Shown here: one piece after another, positions 1-8,502 of the stretch
How the letters are laid out: every line of letters begins with the position of its first letter
Position numbering within the stretch: the first letter of the stretch is position 1
Assembly (NCBI RefSeq): GCF_026344035.1
Contig: NZ_JAPKND010000001.1
Location: 558,001-622,000, forward strand
Length of the DNA stretch: 64,000 bases
Direction of reading: 5' to 3'
DNA from: Alcaligenes endophyticus
Lineage (GTDB): Bacteria; Pseudomonadota; Gammaproteobacteria; Burkholderiales; Burkholderiaceae_B
Notes under the pieces: model-generated
The model's input: the letters and a program-made list of their open reading frames with translations, nothing else
What the model was told of the DNA's origin: nothing
Databases searched by the model: none
Translations under genes and position numbers: made by a program

Positions 1-237
1 TATGAGCTAAGCGTATGGTATGGATTCTTCGGCCCTGCTGGTATGCCTGACGATATCGTCAAAAAACTGAACCACGAGATTAATGCAGCCTTGCAACAAC
101 CTGATGTGATTGCAAAAATGGAATCCATGGCCGTACAACTGTTGGACAGTACACCCGAGCAGTTTGCACAAGATCTACAAAGCGATGCCATCAAATACGA
201 TGCATTAATCAAAGAGCTAGGTATACGCCTTGAGTAA
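1..237 (+). CDS. Bug/TctC-family solute-binding protein, C-terminal part (cut by window edge)
   Basis: The frame is open from base 1 and gives the last 78 residues of a tripartite-tricarboxylate-type periplasmic binding protein. The segment WYGFFGPAGMP followed by an amphipathic helix (DDIVKKLNHEINAAL) and PEQFAQDLQSDAIKY matches the end of the Bug family, where W-x-G-hydrophobic-P-x-G-x-P is followed by a helix and a final E-x-W/K-Y segment. Family role: capture of small carboxylates or other organic acids in the periplasm. The N-terminus and signal peptide lie outside the window, so the ligand cannot be guessed. The following gene starts inside its last codons. Confidence 0.85.
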   Translation, partial: YELSVWYGFFGPAGMPDDIVKKLNHEINAALQQPDVIAKMESMAVQLLDSTPEQFAQDLQSDAIKYDALIKELGIRLE

Positions 238-760
238 CCTAAGCACAAGTAGTCGTATCACAAGTGCACATTTCCCCCTAGATACTGCCTGCGCCATTGC
301 CCAGGCAAGCGGGGGGGAAGACCCGCAGGCCTTATTTCAGTTGCTGGACCACAGCGCGCACGCCGTACTACAGCACCAGCTATTAACGATTAACCTGTAC
401 CAGGCCCCACTAGAGCAACTCACGCGACTATACAGCTCGAATACGCAAGCCTATCCCATCGGGGGCAGCAAGAACAAAAAAGGGGTGCCTTGGGGCGCGC
501 ATGTCCTACAACAAGGGAGAGTTTATATAGGAGAAGGCCCAGAAGCACTACGCTGGGCGTTTGACGACCATGTGCTGATTCAACAGTTGGGGCTACGTTC
601 TGTTATTAATGTACCCGTAAGGTTCAGGCAACAATGCTTAGGCACCGTTAACTTTCTGATGCCCTACGACAGCATTGGTGATGCACAGCGCGAGATGGCC
701 ATACTATGCGCTCTGTTGGCCTTGCCTGGCCTGCTGCAAGCGCATCAAAAACAAGCATAA
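230..760 (+). CDS. GAF-domain protein, function unknown
   Basis: A 176-residue soluble protein without a signal peptide. A single GAF-like fold covers most of its length: the stretch from LTRLYSSNTQAYPIGG through VPWGAHVLQQGRVYIGEG to LGLRSVINVPVRFRQQCLGTVNFLMP has the usual GAF order, ending with a small-molecule-binding strand pattern and a short C-terminal helix. The start is a TTG at 230, overlapping the preceding Bug gene by 8 bases; no ATG or GTG lies near the N-terminus, so translational coupling is likely. A partner to the binding protein (a sensor of the same ligand) is only inference. No output domain is present. Confidence 0.7.
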   Translation: MSNLSTSSRITSAHFPLDTACAIAQASGGEDPQALFQLLDHSAHAVLQHQLLTINLYQAPLEQLTRLYSSNTQAYPIGGSKNKKGVPWGAHVLQQGRVYIGEGPEALRWAFDDHVLIQQLGLRSVINVPVRFRQQCLGTVNFLMPYDSIGDAQREMAILCALLALPGLLQAHQKQA

Positions 761-777
761 AGGTTGACCCCTTACAC

Positions 778-808
778 AAAAAACCCAGGCTATTAACCTG
801 GGTTTTTT
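778..808. terminator. Bidirectional intrinsic terminator
   Basis: A perfect 12-bp inverted repeat AAAAAACCCAGG / CCTGGGTTTTTT with a 7-base loop (CTATTAA). The stem carries A-runs and T-runs on opposite ends, so it can act on both strands: after the GAF gene on plus and after apt on minus. The two genes converge here. Confidence 0.9.
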
Positions 809-822
809 ATAGAGACAGACGC

Positions 823-1374
823 CTAGCGATCGGACTCGTTAAAACTACACACCGTATAAACCGGCAAGCCTGTGGCTTCGATAGTTTGAGAGCCACCCAG
901 CTCGGGTAAGTCAATAATAGCCGCCGCTTCAATAACATTGGCACCTAAGCGTTGCAATAAACGCGTCGCAGCCATAAGAGTGCCACCCGTAGCGATCAAA
1001 TCATCAATCAGCAATACGCGCTGACCAGGGCGCACAGAGTCCATGTGCATTTCCACGGTAGCATTCCCGTATTCTAAGGAATACTCTTCAGCGACCGTTT
1101 TAAAAGGCAACTTGCCTTGTTTACGCACAGGCACAAACCCTAGATTCAATTCGTACGCTAACACGGAGCCTACAATAAAGCCTCGGGCATCTACCCCGGC
1201 GATTAAATCTAACTTTTGCCCCATGTAACGATAAACGAATAGATCGATTAAGACTCGAAACGAACGGGGGTCCTGCAACACTGGCGTAATATCACGGAAA
1301 GTCACACCAGGCTTGGGCCAATCAGGCACATTACGTATGGTTTGACGGACATAAGCAGCAGGATCTATACGCAT
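823..1374 (-). CDS. apt: Adenine phosphoribosyltransferase
   Basis: Purine salvage in the cytoplasm: adenine + PRPP to AMP + PPi. The 183-residue product starts [20 protein letters not shown], the usual Apt N-terminus, with [12 protein letters not shown] next and the PRPP-binding loop [13 protein letters not shown] at residues 120-132. An upstream ATG would add 20 hydrophobic, non-conserved residues and is not used. The gene lies 160 bp downstream of cydC in the same direction; a possible hairpin (TTGCTT/AAGCAA, about 1513-1527) without a T-run lies between them, so apt may have its own promoter. Confidence 0.95.
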   Translation of the reverse strand: MRIDPAAYVRQTIRNVPDWPKPGVTFRDITPVLQDPRSFRVLIDLFVYRYMGQKLDLIAGVDARGFIVGSVLAYELNLGFVPVRKQGKLPFKTVAEEYSLEYGNATVEMHMDSVRPGQRVLLIDDLIATGGTLMAATRLLQRLGANVIEAAAIIDLPELGGSQTIEATGLPVYTVCSFNESDR

Positions 1375-1534
1375 AGTATTTTGGGCAAATTCAAAGTAAA
1401 AACAGAAGCCTGTAAAACACAGACACGCCAGCAAGTGTACACAATCGTATCCCTGTAAATAGGGAATCTCCCATAAACTTTACAAGCGTTGCGCATAGAC
1501 TACGCCTAGCTTGCTTGCTAAGCAATAGACAGAC

Positions 1535-3193
1535 TTAACCTTGCAAACGTCCCTCGTAAAGCTGCCAGTGGTGTTGAAATAAATGTTCAGGCACCAGCCC
1601 ATGCGTTACTAGAATAACCGTGCGATCTTTCGCCGCCAACATAATGTCATTTAATAAAGCTTGGGCCGTTAACACATCTAGGCCGGCGCATGGCTCGTCT
1701 AAAAACCAGATGTGAGCATCAGTCAAAATAGTGCGGGCCAAACATAAGCGTCTTGCCTGCCCCACAGAAAGTTGATTCCCTCCTTCGCCTAGCCACGCCT
1801 CGAGCCCCTGTGGCAAATCACGAATTTTTTCTGCTAATTGCACCTGTTCCAGCACCTGCCACAAACGTGCGTCATCCACCGTTGGGTTGGCCATTAATAA
1901 ATTGTCGCGCACAGTACCAAGAAACAAAGGGGAGTCTTGTGCCAATAACGTGCACACATTAAACCAACTGGCTGTTTGCCAATGCGTCGCAGCCTGCCCT
2001 TGAATCAAATATTGTCCCTGAGATACGGGCAGGATACGCATCAATACCTGTAACAACGTAGATTTACCCGAGCCGCTGGGGCCGGTTAACACCACCTTAT
2101 CCCCTGGGGCCACTGTCAAACTAATATCCTGTAGCACAGTGTGGTCAGCGTACGCGAAGCTAAGCCCCTGTAGCCTAAGCTCTGGCGCCTGATCTGGTGC
2201 TAAAGGCTGCGCCTGTGCCTCGCTGGTGTCTGTGGGCTCATCCAATAACTCGAGCAAATGATCCGCGGCGTTTTGCACACCACCTAAGCGTGCAGCGCCA
2301 CGCATCATGGGCGCCACGACCTCGAACAAGCCAAGAATTGCCAGCAAAGCTCCCACCCATATAGGGCCGCTTAGCTGGCCACTGGCAACAGCCTGCGCGC
2401 CCCATACGGCACACAGCACCAACGCCATCCCCATCATGACATGCTGACAAAACTGCCCTAATAAGCCAAAACCCTGCACTCGAGCCCGAGCCTTGGCAAT
2501 ACGCTGACTAGCGGCCTCAAAAGCCTGATCCAAACTTGCCTTGGCGTCCCAGACTTGAATATCCGCAAAGCCGGCTACCGCATGATGCGTTAAGGCACGC
2601 ATATCTGTTTCGGCTTGGTGTAACTGCCGGGCCGATTGCCGCGACATACGTGCCAAGGCATAAGGAATTAGGCAGGCCGCAAACAACAAACACAACAATA
2701 CCGCCCAAGCCACTTGAGGCAACCACTGCCCCAGCAAGGCACTAAACAATAAACCAGCGCCTAGTGCGCTAAACAAAGGGCTTAAGATCAGTAAAAAAAC
2801 CGTGTCCAGCATGGCTACATCAGAAACCAGCCGCTGGCTTAACTCACCTTCGCGATAACGGGCCAACCTGGCTTGACTAAACTGGCACAAACGCGCGAAC
2901 ACTGAGGTGCGTACGTCAGTTTGCAAATCTAGCGTCACAATATGCCCAACAATACGCTCGCCATAACGCGACACAATGCGTCCCAGCGATAGCCCGCGAA
3001 TCAGCGCAGAGGGCACAAACAAATTAAACATAATTTGCCCGGCGGCCAAAAAGGTTGCGGTTAAAAACCAACCAGCTACCGCCAAAAGCCCCACCCCGGC
3101 CAACAGAGTACTTAAAGCCAGCAACAAAGCAGCCACACACCAAGCACGACGCAAGCGTAAAGCAGGCCACATCAACCGCCACCACGCACTCAT
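1535..3193 (-). CDS. cydC: Glutathione/cysteine ABC exporter subunit CydC
   Basis: 552-residue fused membrane-ATPase half-transporter. CydDC exports cysteine and glutathione to the periplasm and is needed for haem insertion into cytochrome bd. The N-terminal ~300 residues hold six membrane segments; the ATPase follows, with Walker A GPSGSGKST at 371-379, signature LSVGQ at 475-479 and Walker B IWFLDE at 495-500, then an H-loop TH. The signature motif has Val instead of the common first Gly (LSGGQ); CydC proteins often vary here, so loss of function need not follow. The start codon overlaps the end of cydD by 4 bases, meaning co-translation. Confidence 0.93.
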   Translation of the reverse strand: MSAWWRLMWPALRLRRAWCVAALLLALSTLLAGVGLLAVAGWFLTATFLAAGQIMFNLFVPSALIRGLSLGRIVSRYGERIVGHIVTLDLQTDVRTSVFARLCQFSQARLARYREGELSQRLVSDVAMLDTVFLLILSPLFSALGAGLLFSALLGQWLPQVAWAVLLCLLFAACLIPYALARMSRQSARQLHQAETDMRALTHHAVAGFADIQVWDAKASLDQAFEAASQRIAKARARVQGFGLLGQFCQHVMMGMALVLCAVWGAQAVASGQLSGPIWVGALLAILGLFEVVAPMMRGAARLGGVQNAADHLLELLDEPTDTSEAQAQPLAPDQAPELRLQGLSFAYADHTVLQDISLTVAPGDKVVLTGPSGSGKSTLLQVLMRILPVSQGQYLIQGQAATHWQTASWFNVCTLLAQDSPLFLGTVRDNLLMANPTVDDARLWQVLEQVQLAEKIRDLPQGLEAWLGEGGNQLSVGQARRLCLARTILTDAHIWFLDEPCAGLDVLTAQALLNDIMLAAKDRTVILVTHGLVPEHLFQHHWQLYEGRLQG

Positions 3194-4905
3194 AGTCCAA
3201 CCACCCGTTGTAATTGCTGCTGTTCAATCTGCCAAATTTGCTGGCATTGTTGCGCCACCTGCTGATCATGGGTAGCAATCACAAGACAGCGCTGCGCTCC
3301 CCACGTTAATAAGGCCTGCATAATTAAATCGCGTGTTTGCGCATCCACATGCGCCGTTGGTTCATCCAGCAGAATAAAGCTAGCTTGACTCAAAAAAACC
3401 CTAGCCAGCGCTAAACGCTGGATTTGCCCACCAGACAGCCCAAAGGCTCCACGCCCTAACACCGTCTGTAAGCCCTGCGGTAAAGCCCGCACAAACTGAG
3501 CGGCTTGACTGTGCTCTAGGGCTTGCCATAGCTCAGCCTCGGTGGCCAGTGGGTTGGCAACACGTAAGGTATCAGCCACAGTACCGGCAGCCATAAAAGG
3601 ACGTTGAGTCTGTAACACCACCCCCTGGGAGACACTTAGCAATTCATGCTGCAAGACTTGCCCTGCATAGTGACGCTGCCCCTGAGGCAGGGGACGCAAA
3701 CCTACTAAGGTCTCAAGCAAAGTGCTTTTACCCGACCCGCTTTCGCCCATTAGGGCATAACTGCAGCCTGGTTCAAAACGCAGGTGCTCTACCCTAAGTA
3801 GCTCATACTCGCTGCCCGGAAGAAATAAACATGCCTGATCTAGGCCTAATCCAGCAGCAATATCGGCGGGTGGCGCGGCTAGCGGCGCAAGGGGAGCCTG
3901 AGGGGCGGTTAATGGCAAGGGCCCCCACAAACGCTCAAGTTGCTCAAGCGCGGCTTTAGCATCGGCCCTATCGTGATAATGCACCGCCAACTGCCGCAAC
4001 GGTTGATACACCTCGGGCGCGAGCAATAAACAAAACAAACCCTGTTGCAAACTTAGGCCAGTAAAAAAACTGCCTAAATAACCTAAATAACCCAAACCTA
4101 TGTACACCGCTGCACCAGCCACGCCTAAGGCGGCGAAAAGCTCTAGTACGGCCGATGACAAAAATGCGATACGCAAGACACGCATCGTGCTAGTTTTTAG
4201 ATCGTTACTGGCTTGATGCACGCGCGCTAATTCATCTTCGCGGCGCCCTAACAAAGCCAGGGTAAAAATACCCCGCAAGCGATCAGCAAAAAAGCCAGAT
4301 AACCGCAAACCCATTTTTTGGTTTTGCTCGCTTGCCACTTGCGCTCGCCAACCAATAAGGGCCATGAAAACGGGTATCATGGGGGCACTAAACAACAACA
4401 ATAGGCCCACGATCCAGTCGACAGGCATGACAAAGGCCAGCAACAACAAAGGAATCAGCACGGCCACATACATGGCGGGCAAATAACGAGCAAAAAAGCC
4501 CTCTAGAGCTTCAACCTGCTGCACCACCGATGCCGATAACTCACCACTGAGCTTTTGCCTTAATGTGAGTAAGTCCAAGCCCAAGAGGCGTCGCCACAAG
4601 CTACGACGTAAATCCAGCTTGATATGTTCGGCTAAACGATTACCCGCCCACTCTGCGCTAATTAACAGTAACGCGCGCAAGACTAAAAACAAGGCAATAC
4701 CCGCCAAAGCGGGAAGCTGCGTTCGCCAAGGGAGTTGGTCGACGACAATTGACTGCACCACCGTCGCTAAAAGCCAAGCCTGCCAAACAAACACCCCTGC
4801 AGCCAGCACTGGCGCCAACCAGGCCCACAGCAATTTGCTACGGGCCCAGCGCGAACGCGACCGCATCCAATCGGCGGCCGCTACATGATTAAGTGAGTTT
4901 TTCAC
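3190..4905 (-). CDS. cydD: Glutathione/cysteine ABC exporter subunit CydD
   Basis: 571 residues, partner of CydC in the inner membrane. Six hydrophobic segments lie in residues 25-320; the ATPase carries Walker A GESGSGKST at 387-395, a canonical LSGGQ signature at 490-494 and Walker B ILLDEP at 511-516 with the D-loop. This is the standard length and domain order of the family. It starts 11 bp after the cydX stop codon and overlaps cydC by 4 bases, so the exporter is produced in the same transcript as the oxidase it helps to assemble. CydDC encoded directly with cydABX supports the assignment over a generic peptide or lipid exporter. Confidence 0.93.
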   Translation of the reverse strand: MKNSLNHVAAADWMRSRSRWARSKLLWAWLAPVLAAGVFVWQAWLLATVVQSIVVDQLPWRTQLPALAGIALFLVLRALLLISAEWAGNRLAEHIKLDLRRSLWRRLLGLDLLTLRQKLSGELSASVVQQVEALEGFFARYLPAMYVAVLIPLLLLAFVMPVDWIVGLLLLFSAPMIPVFMALIGWRAQVASEQNQKMGLRLSGFFADRLRGIFTLALLGRREDELARVHQASNDLKTSTMRVLRIAFLSSAVLELFAALGVAGAAVYIGLGYLGYLGSFFTGLSLQQGLFCLLLAPEVYQPLRQLAVHYHDRADAKAALEQLERLWGPLPLTAPQAPLAPLAAPPADIAAGLGLDQACLFLPGSEYELLRVEHLRFEPGCSYALMGESGSGKSTLLETLVGLRPLPQGQRHYAGQVLQHELLSVSQGVVLQTQRPFMAAGTVADTLRVANPLATEAELWQALEHSQAAQFVRALPQGLQTVLGRGAFGLSGGQIQRLALARVFLSQASFILLDEPTAHVDAQTRDLIMQALLTWGAQRCLVIATHDQQVAQQCQQIWQIEQQQLQRVVGL

Positions 4906-4916
4906 TGCCCGTTAAT

Positions 4917-5039
4917 TTACTGTCCAGCGGCAGCTTGCTGCTCTTTTAAGGAGGCTGCACGCAACTCAAACCACATTGCATTCAGGATTGAAAAGGCGCA
5001 CGCCAAACCCAAACCTAATACCCAAGAGAAATACCACAT
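4917..5039 (-). CDS. cydX: Cytochrome bd small subunit CydX
   Basis: A 40-residue membrane protein starting MWYFSWVLGLGLACAFSILN and ending in a polar Gln/Ala-rich tail (LKEQQAAAGQ). The MWYFSWVLG opening and single membrane helix with a conserved Glu-containing end (MWFELR) are typical of the CydX/YbgT family, which binds CydA and stabilises the haems of the oxidase. A GGAGG ribosome-binding site ends 5 bases before the ATG (GGAGGCTAGCC-ATG). It sits 11 bp after cydB and 11 bp before cydD, exactly where cydX is expected. It is too short for many gene finders. Confidence 0.93.
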   Translation of the reverse strand: MWYFSWVLGLGLACAFSILNAMWFELRAASLKEQQAAAGQ

Positions 5040-5050
5040 GGCTAGCCTCC

Positions 5051-6202
5051 TTAATAAGAATGAGACGCTTCAGAAACGCTTTTAGTCGTTACCTTACCGC
5101 GCATGACACTATATACCCAAGAGGTATACAAAATAATCAAGGGCAAGAATACCACTGTTACCAGCAGCATTATCCATAAAGTCAGATGACTGGCTGAGGC
5201 ATCAAATAAACTTAGGCTCGCACTGGGGGTTAACGACGACGGCAACAAGAACGGAAACACAGCAAAGCCAAAGGTGAAGATCACCCCTGCCAAGGCAAGT
5301 GAAGAAAACAGTAGCCCTAAAAGGCCCCGGCCGCGGCCTGCTAGTAAAGCCCCCCCAATAAAACCTACAAAACCTACCGCTGGGGCAGCCCACAACGCAG
5401 GCCACTGCTGGTAGTTATGCAGCCAACCACCTTGAACCGTGGTAACCGTTTTGTTTAAGGGATTCGATAAGCGCCCTGCCACCTCTGGCCATGCCATATG
5501 AAAACCATCTAAGGCAGTGACCCAAAACCCACCCGCCGCAAACAGCACGACAGAGATTAAGGCAAACACCATTGCCCACGACTTAGCACGACGCGCAATG
5601 TTGTCAGTCGCTTTCCAGGCCAATACCGCCGCCCCCTGAAAGGCAATCATGGTCACGCTGAGTAAACCGGCTAGCAACGCAAACGGACGGAACAAACCCA
5701 AAAACCCACCCTCGTACATGGGGCGTAAGGTAGTCGCTTCAAAGGTAAAAGGCACGCCCAAAATAGTGTTACCAATGGCCACACCAAACACCAATGCCGA
5801 AACAATACCCGCTACACACCAGATGGCATCCCAGTTACGACGCCAGCGTCGGGAGCTTAACTTACCGCGATACTTAATTGCCACGGGCCGCACAATTAGG
5901 GCCACCAACAAAAGCATCATGGCTAAATAAAAACCGGAAAACGCCATGGCATACAGCAAGGGCCATGCAGCGAACACCACGCCACCCGCGGTAATAAGCC
6001 AAACCTGATTACCTTCCCAGACGGGGCCAATGACGTTATAGAGCACACGCCGCTCGTCATCTGTTTTGGCCACCAAGGGCAGGATTGCCGCTACGCCTAA
6101 ATCGGCCCCATCCATAATGGCAAAAGCTGCCAACAATACACCAAGCAGCACCCACCAAACAATGCGCAAGGTATCGTAATCGAGCAAAATTAAAGAACTC
6201 AT
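5051..6202 (-). CDS. cydB: Cytochrome bd ubiquinol oxidase subunit II
   Basis: 383 residues with about eight to nine membrane helices. It opens with a helix LRIVWWVLLGVLLAAFAIMDGADLG, and GPVWEGNQVWLITAGGVVFAAWP is the signature block of CydB. With CydA and CydX it forms the quinol:O2 oxidoreductase used at low oxygen. The start is supported by GGGAGA 7 bases before the ATG. It follows cydA by 15 bp and precedes cydX by 11 bp. Confidence 0.96.
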   Translation of the reverse strand: MSSLILLDYDTLRIVWWVLLGVLLAAFAIMDGADLGVAAILPLVAKTDDERRVLYNVIGPVWEGNQVWLITAGGVVFAAWPLLYAMAFSGFYLAMMLLLVALIVRPVAIKYRGKLSSRRWRRNWDAIWCVAGIVSALVFGVAIGNTILGVPFTFEATTLRPMYEGGFLGLFRPFALLAGLLSVTMIAFQGAAVLAWKATDNIARRAKSWAMVFALISVVLFAAGGFWVTALDGFHMAWPEVAGRLSNPLNKTVTTVQGGWLHNYQQWPALWAAPAVGFVGFIGGALLAGRGRGLLGLLFSSLALAGVIFTFGFAVFPFLLPSSLTPSASLSLFDASASHLTLWIMLLVTVVFLPLIILYTSWVYSVMRGKVTTKSVSEASHSY

Positions 6203-6217
6203 CGCTGATTCTCCCTT

Positions 6218-7801
6218 TTAGTGACGCAACAACGGCGCGTGACGAGAAGCCAAATCCAAGGCGGGTAGTGTCGGTGCACCTTTAGGCTCGTCTGGCCCCT
6301 TACGTATGGCATGCAACATTACCTTTACACCTATAACTGCCAAGGTCGTATACAGCGAGACGAAGATCGCTAAACTAATCGCTAGATCGACCACAGATAA
6401 ACCCGAGACAGCATAAAAGGTAGGCAATACCCCTTCAATACTCCACGGTTGACGTCCGAATTCAGCCACAAACCAACCTGCCTCAATCGCTACCCATGGC
6501 AAGGGAATACTAAATAAAGCCAACTTTAAAAAGCGTGGATGATGATCTAAGCGATCACGCGAGGCTAAATAAAAGGATACGGCAAAGAACAGAATAAAAT
6601 ACACTCCCAAGCCGACCATCAGCCTGAAAGCCCAGAACAAAGGAGCGACTTGAGGCACGGTATCCCAAGCGGCTTGAGCAATTTGTGCATCGCTTGCCTG
6701 ACGAATGTCAGTGTCATAACGCTTTAGCAGCAAGGCATAACCCAAGTCTTGCCAATGCTCATCGAACACGGCGCGCGCTGCCGTGTCCGCGGGATCAGCA
6801 CGGACAGTTTGTAACGCCTCATACGCCACTAAGCCACTGCGTATTTTTTTATCTGCATTCGCTACCAACTCGTTGATGCCCTCAAGGGGAGTATCGACAG
6901 AGCGCGTACCGATTAAGCCCATCAACCAAGGGATTTCAATCGCGAAACTGTTTTTCCGGGCTTCTTGGTCGGGAATGGCAAATAAATTAAAATTAGCAGG
7001 TGCCGGCTCGGTCTCCCACATGGACTCCATAGCAGCCAACTTCATTTTTTGATGTTCGGTTGTTAAGTAACCGCTTTCATCACCCAACACCGCAACCGAT
7101 AAAGCCGAAGCCAAACCAAAACTAGCGGCAATCGTCATGGAGCGCTTGGCTAAGTCTATATGGCGGTTACGCAATAAATACCAGGCGCTGATACCCATGA
7201 TAAAAATAGCGGCCAACACATAGCCTGCGCTGACGGTATGAACGAACTTGGCCTGCGCAACAGGATTGAAAATAACTTGCGCGAAATCGGTCATTTCCAT
7301 CCGCATGGTTTCTGGATTAAACACAGCTCCCACTGGGTTTTGCATCCAACCATTCGCAATCAAAATCCATAAAGCGGATAAGTTAGTACCTATAGCTACT
7401 AACCAGGTCACACAGAGGTGGGCTACCTTAGACAAACGGTCCCAGCCAAAAAAGAATATGCCGACAAAAGTGGCCTCGAGAAAGAAAGCCATTAGGCCCT
7501 CAATCGCTAAGGGAGCACCAAAAATATCACCCACATAATGACTGTAATAGGCCCAGTTCATACCGAACTGGAACTCCATCACAATACCCGTTGCCACCCC
7601 CAACGCAAAGTTAATACCAAACAGCACGCCCCAGAACTTAGTCATGCGGCGCCATATGTCTTTGCCCGTCATGACATACACGCTTTCCATGATGGCCAGC
7701 AAAAACGACAAACCTAAAGTAAGTGGTACAAATAAAAAGTGAAACATCGCGGTCGATGCAAACTGCAAGCGCGATAACGTAACTACGTCAAGATCTATCA
7801 T
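6218..7801 (-). CDS. cydA: Cytochrome bd ubiquinol oxidase subunit I
   Basis: 527 residues. Haem ligands are recognisable: the N-terminal His in LQFASTAMFHFLFVPLT, the second His in KFVHTVSAGYV and the Met in FWAFRLMVGLG. The quinol loop reads GDESGYLTTEHQKMKL and then ETEPAPANF, and its length corresponds to the long Q-loop (E. coli-type, CydA1) form. The ATG at 7801 is preceded by AGGGG at 5-base spacing; a GTG two codons earlier (7807) is a less likely alternative. It overlaps the upstream regulator gene by 14 bases, so the oxidase operon is read from the regulator's promoter. Confidence 0.96.
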   Translation of the reverse strand: MIDLDVVTLSRLQFASTAMFHFLFVPLTLGLSFLLAIMESVYVMTGKDIWRRMTKFWGVLFGINFALGVATGIVMEFQFGMNWAYYSHYVGDIFGAPLAIEGLMAFFLEATFVGIFFFGWDRLSKVAHLCVTWLVAIGTNLSALWILIANGWMQNPVGAVFNPETMRMEMTDFAQVIFNPVAQAKFVHTVSAGYVLAAIFIMGISAWYLLRNRHIDLAKRSMTIAASFGLASALSVAVLGDESGYLTTEHQKMKLAAMESMWETEPAPANFNLFAIPDQEARKNSFAIEIPWLMGLIGTRSVDTPLEGINELVANADKKIRSGLVAYEALQTVRADPADTAARAVFDEHWQDLGYALLLKRYDTDIRQASDAQIAQAAWDTVPQVAPLFWAFRLMVGLGVYFILFFAVSFYLASRDRLDHHPRFLKLALFSIPLPWVAIEAGWFVAEFGRQPWSIEGVLPTFYAVSGLSVVDLAISLAIFVSLYTTLAVIGVKVMLHAIRKGPDEPKGAPTLPALDLASRHAPLLRH

Positions 7802-8360
7802 GATCACCCCTAATCAAATCTGACTTACGAAATTTTCCAGCGAACCCTAACACCTTCTGCACTTTGCTACCCAGACGCATCAAATTTTGCAATGTTTCGG
7901 GTGGCAAATCGTGTACCTCGTCAAACCACGAACAAGAAAGCTCAATAAGCTCGAGCATCTCGGCGATACGTTTTTGCCCATAGGCTTCATTTTCATCCTG
8001 AGGGGCTTCCATTAGCGTACTGCGGAGCAGACTTAATGTGGGATCAATTTCACGCTTACGCTTTTCTTCTACTAAGGTGCGAAAAATTAACCAGACATCC
8101 TGCGGCGCCGAATAATAGTCACGCCTATCGCCGATACGACTAGACTGTTGTAAGAGTCGCCAAGACTGTAGCTCACGTAAGCTCATGCTAACGTTAGAGC
8201 GTGAGATACCTAAGGTTTCGGCGATTGCGTCAGCATGCAGGGGCTCTTGCGATAAAAACAACAAAGCGTAAATTTGCCCTACGGTGCGATTCACCCCCCA
8301 CCGCCCCCCCATTTCACCAAAATGAAGGACAAACCGCTCTACTTGAGGCTCAAGATTCAT
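7788..8360 (-). CDS. GbsR/MarR-type transcriptional regulator of the cyd operon
   Basis: 190 residues with an N-terminal winged helix: VGQIYALLFLSQEPLHADAIAETLGISRSNVSMSLRELQSWRLL is the helix-turn-helix and IGDRRDYYSA the wing; a mostly helical C-terminal half is likely the dimer interface. This matches the GbsR branch of the MarR superfamily. It is the first gene of the transcript cydA-cydB-cydX-cydD-cydC and overlaps cydA. A perfect palindrome just upstream of its start makes autoregulation and control of the oxidase a reasonable inference. The signal is unknown; no Cys pair or metal site for redox sensing is obvious. Confidence 0.82.
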   Translation of the reverse strand: MNLEPQVERFVLHFGEMGGRWGVNRTVGQIYALLFLSQEPLHADAIAETLGISRSNVSMSLRELQSWRLLQQSSRIGDRRDYYSAPQDVWLIFRTLVEEKRKREIDPTLSLLRSTLMEAPQDENEAYGQKRIAEMLELIELSCSWFDEVHDLPPETLQNLMRLGSKVQKVLGFAGKFRKSDLIRGDHDRS

Positions 8361-8372
8361 GATGTATTGAAT

Positions 8373-8390
8373 TTTCAGTAATTACTGAAA
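8373..8390. promoter_or_regulatory. 18-bp perfect palindrome, candidate operator of the GbsR-type regulator
   Basis: TTTCAGTAATTACTGAAA, every base symmetric. It begins 13 bp upstream of the regulator start codon and lies about +8 to +25 relative to the predicted transcription start on minus. A two-fold site of this length fits a MarR/GbsR dimer. Binding is inferred from position only. Confidence 0.65.
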
Positions 8391-8404
8391 TCAGAGAAAA
8401 CACT

Positions 8405-8432
8405 ATCATACTCCCAAAATCATCGTGCTCAA
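8405..8432 (-). promoter_or_regulatory. Predicted sigma70 promoter of the regulator-cyd operon
   Basis: On the minus strand: -35 TTGAGC (complement at 8427-8432), 16-base spacer, -10 TATGAT (8405-8410). Transcription would start near 8398, immediately before the palindrome. Confidence 0.5.
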
Positions 8433-8502
8433 CAGTGTCTGGATTAAAATGCTAAAGCGCGACATTTATTACCGTCCATCACTTCCGTTTTACAATCCAA
8501 GC

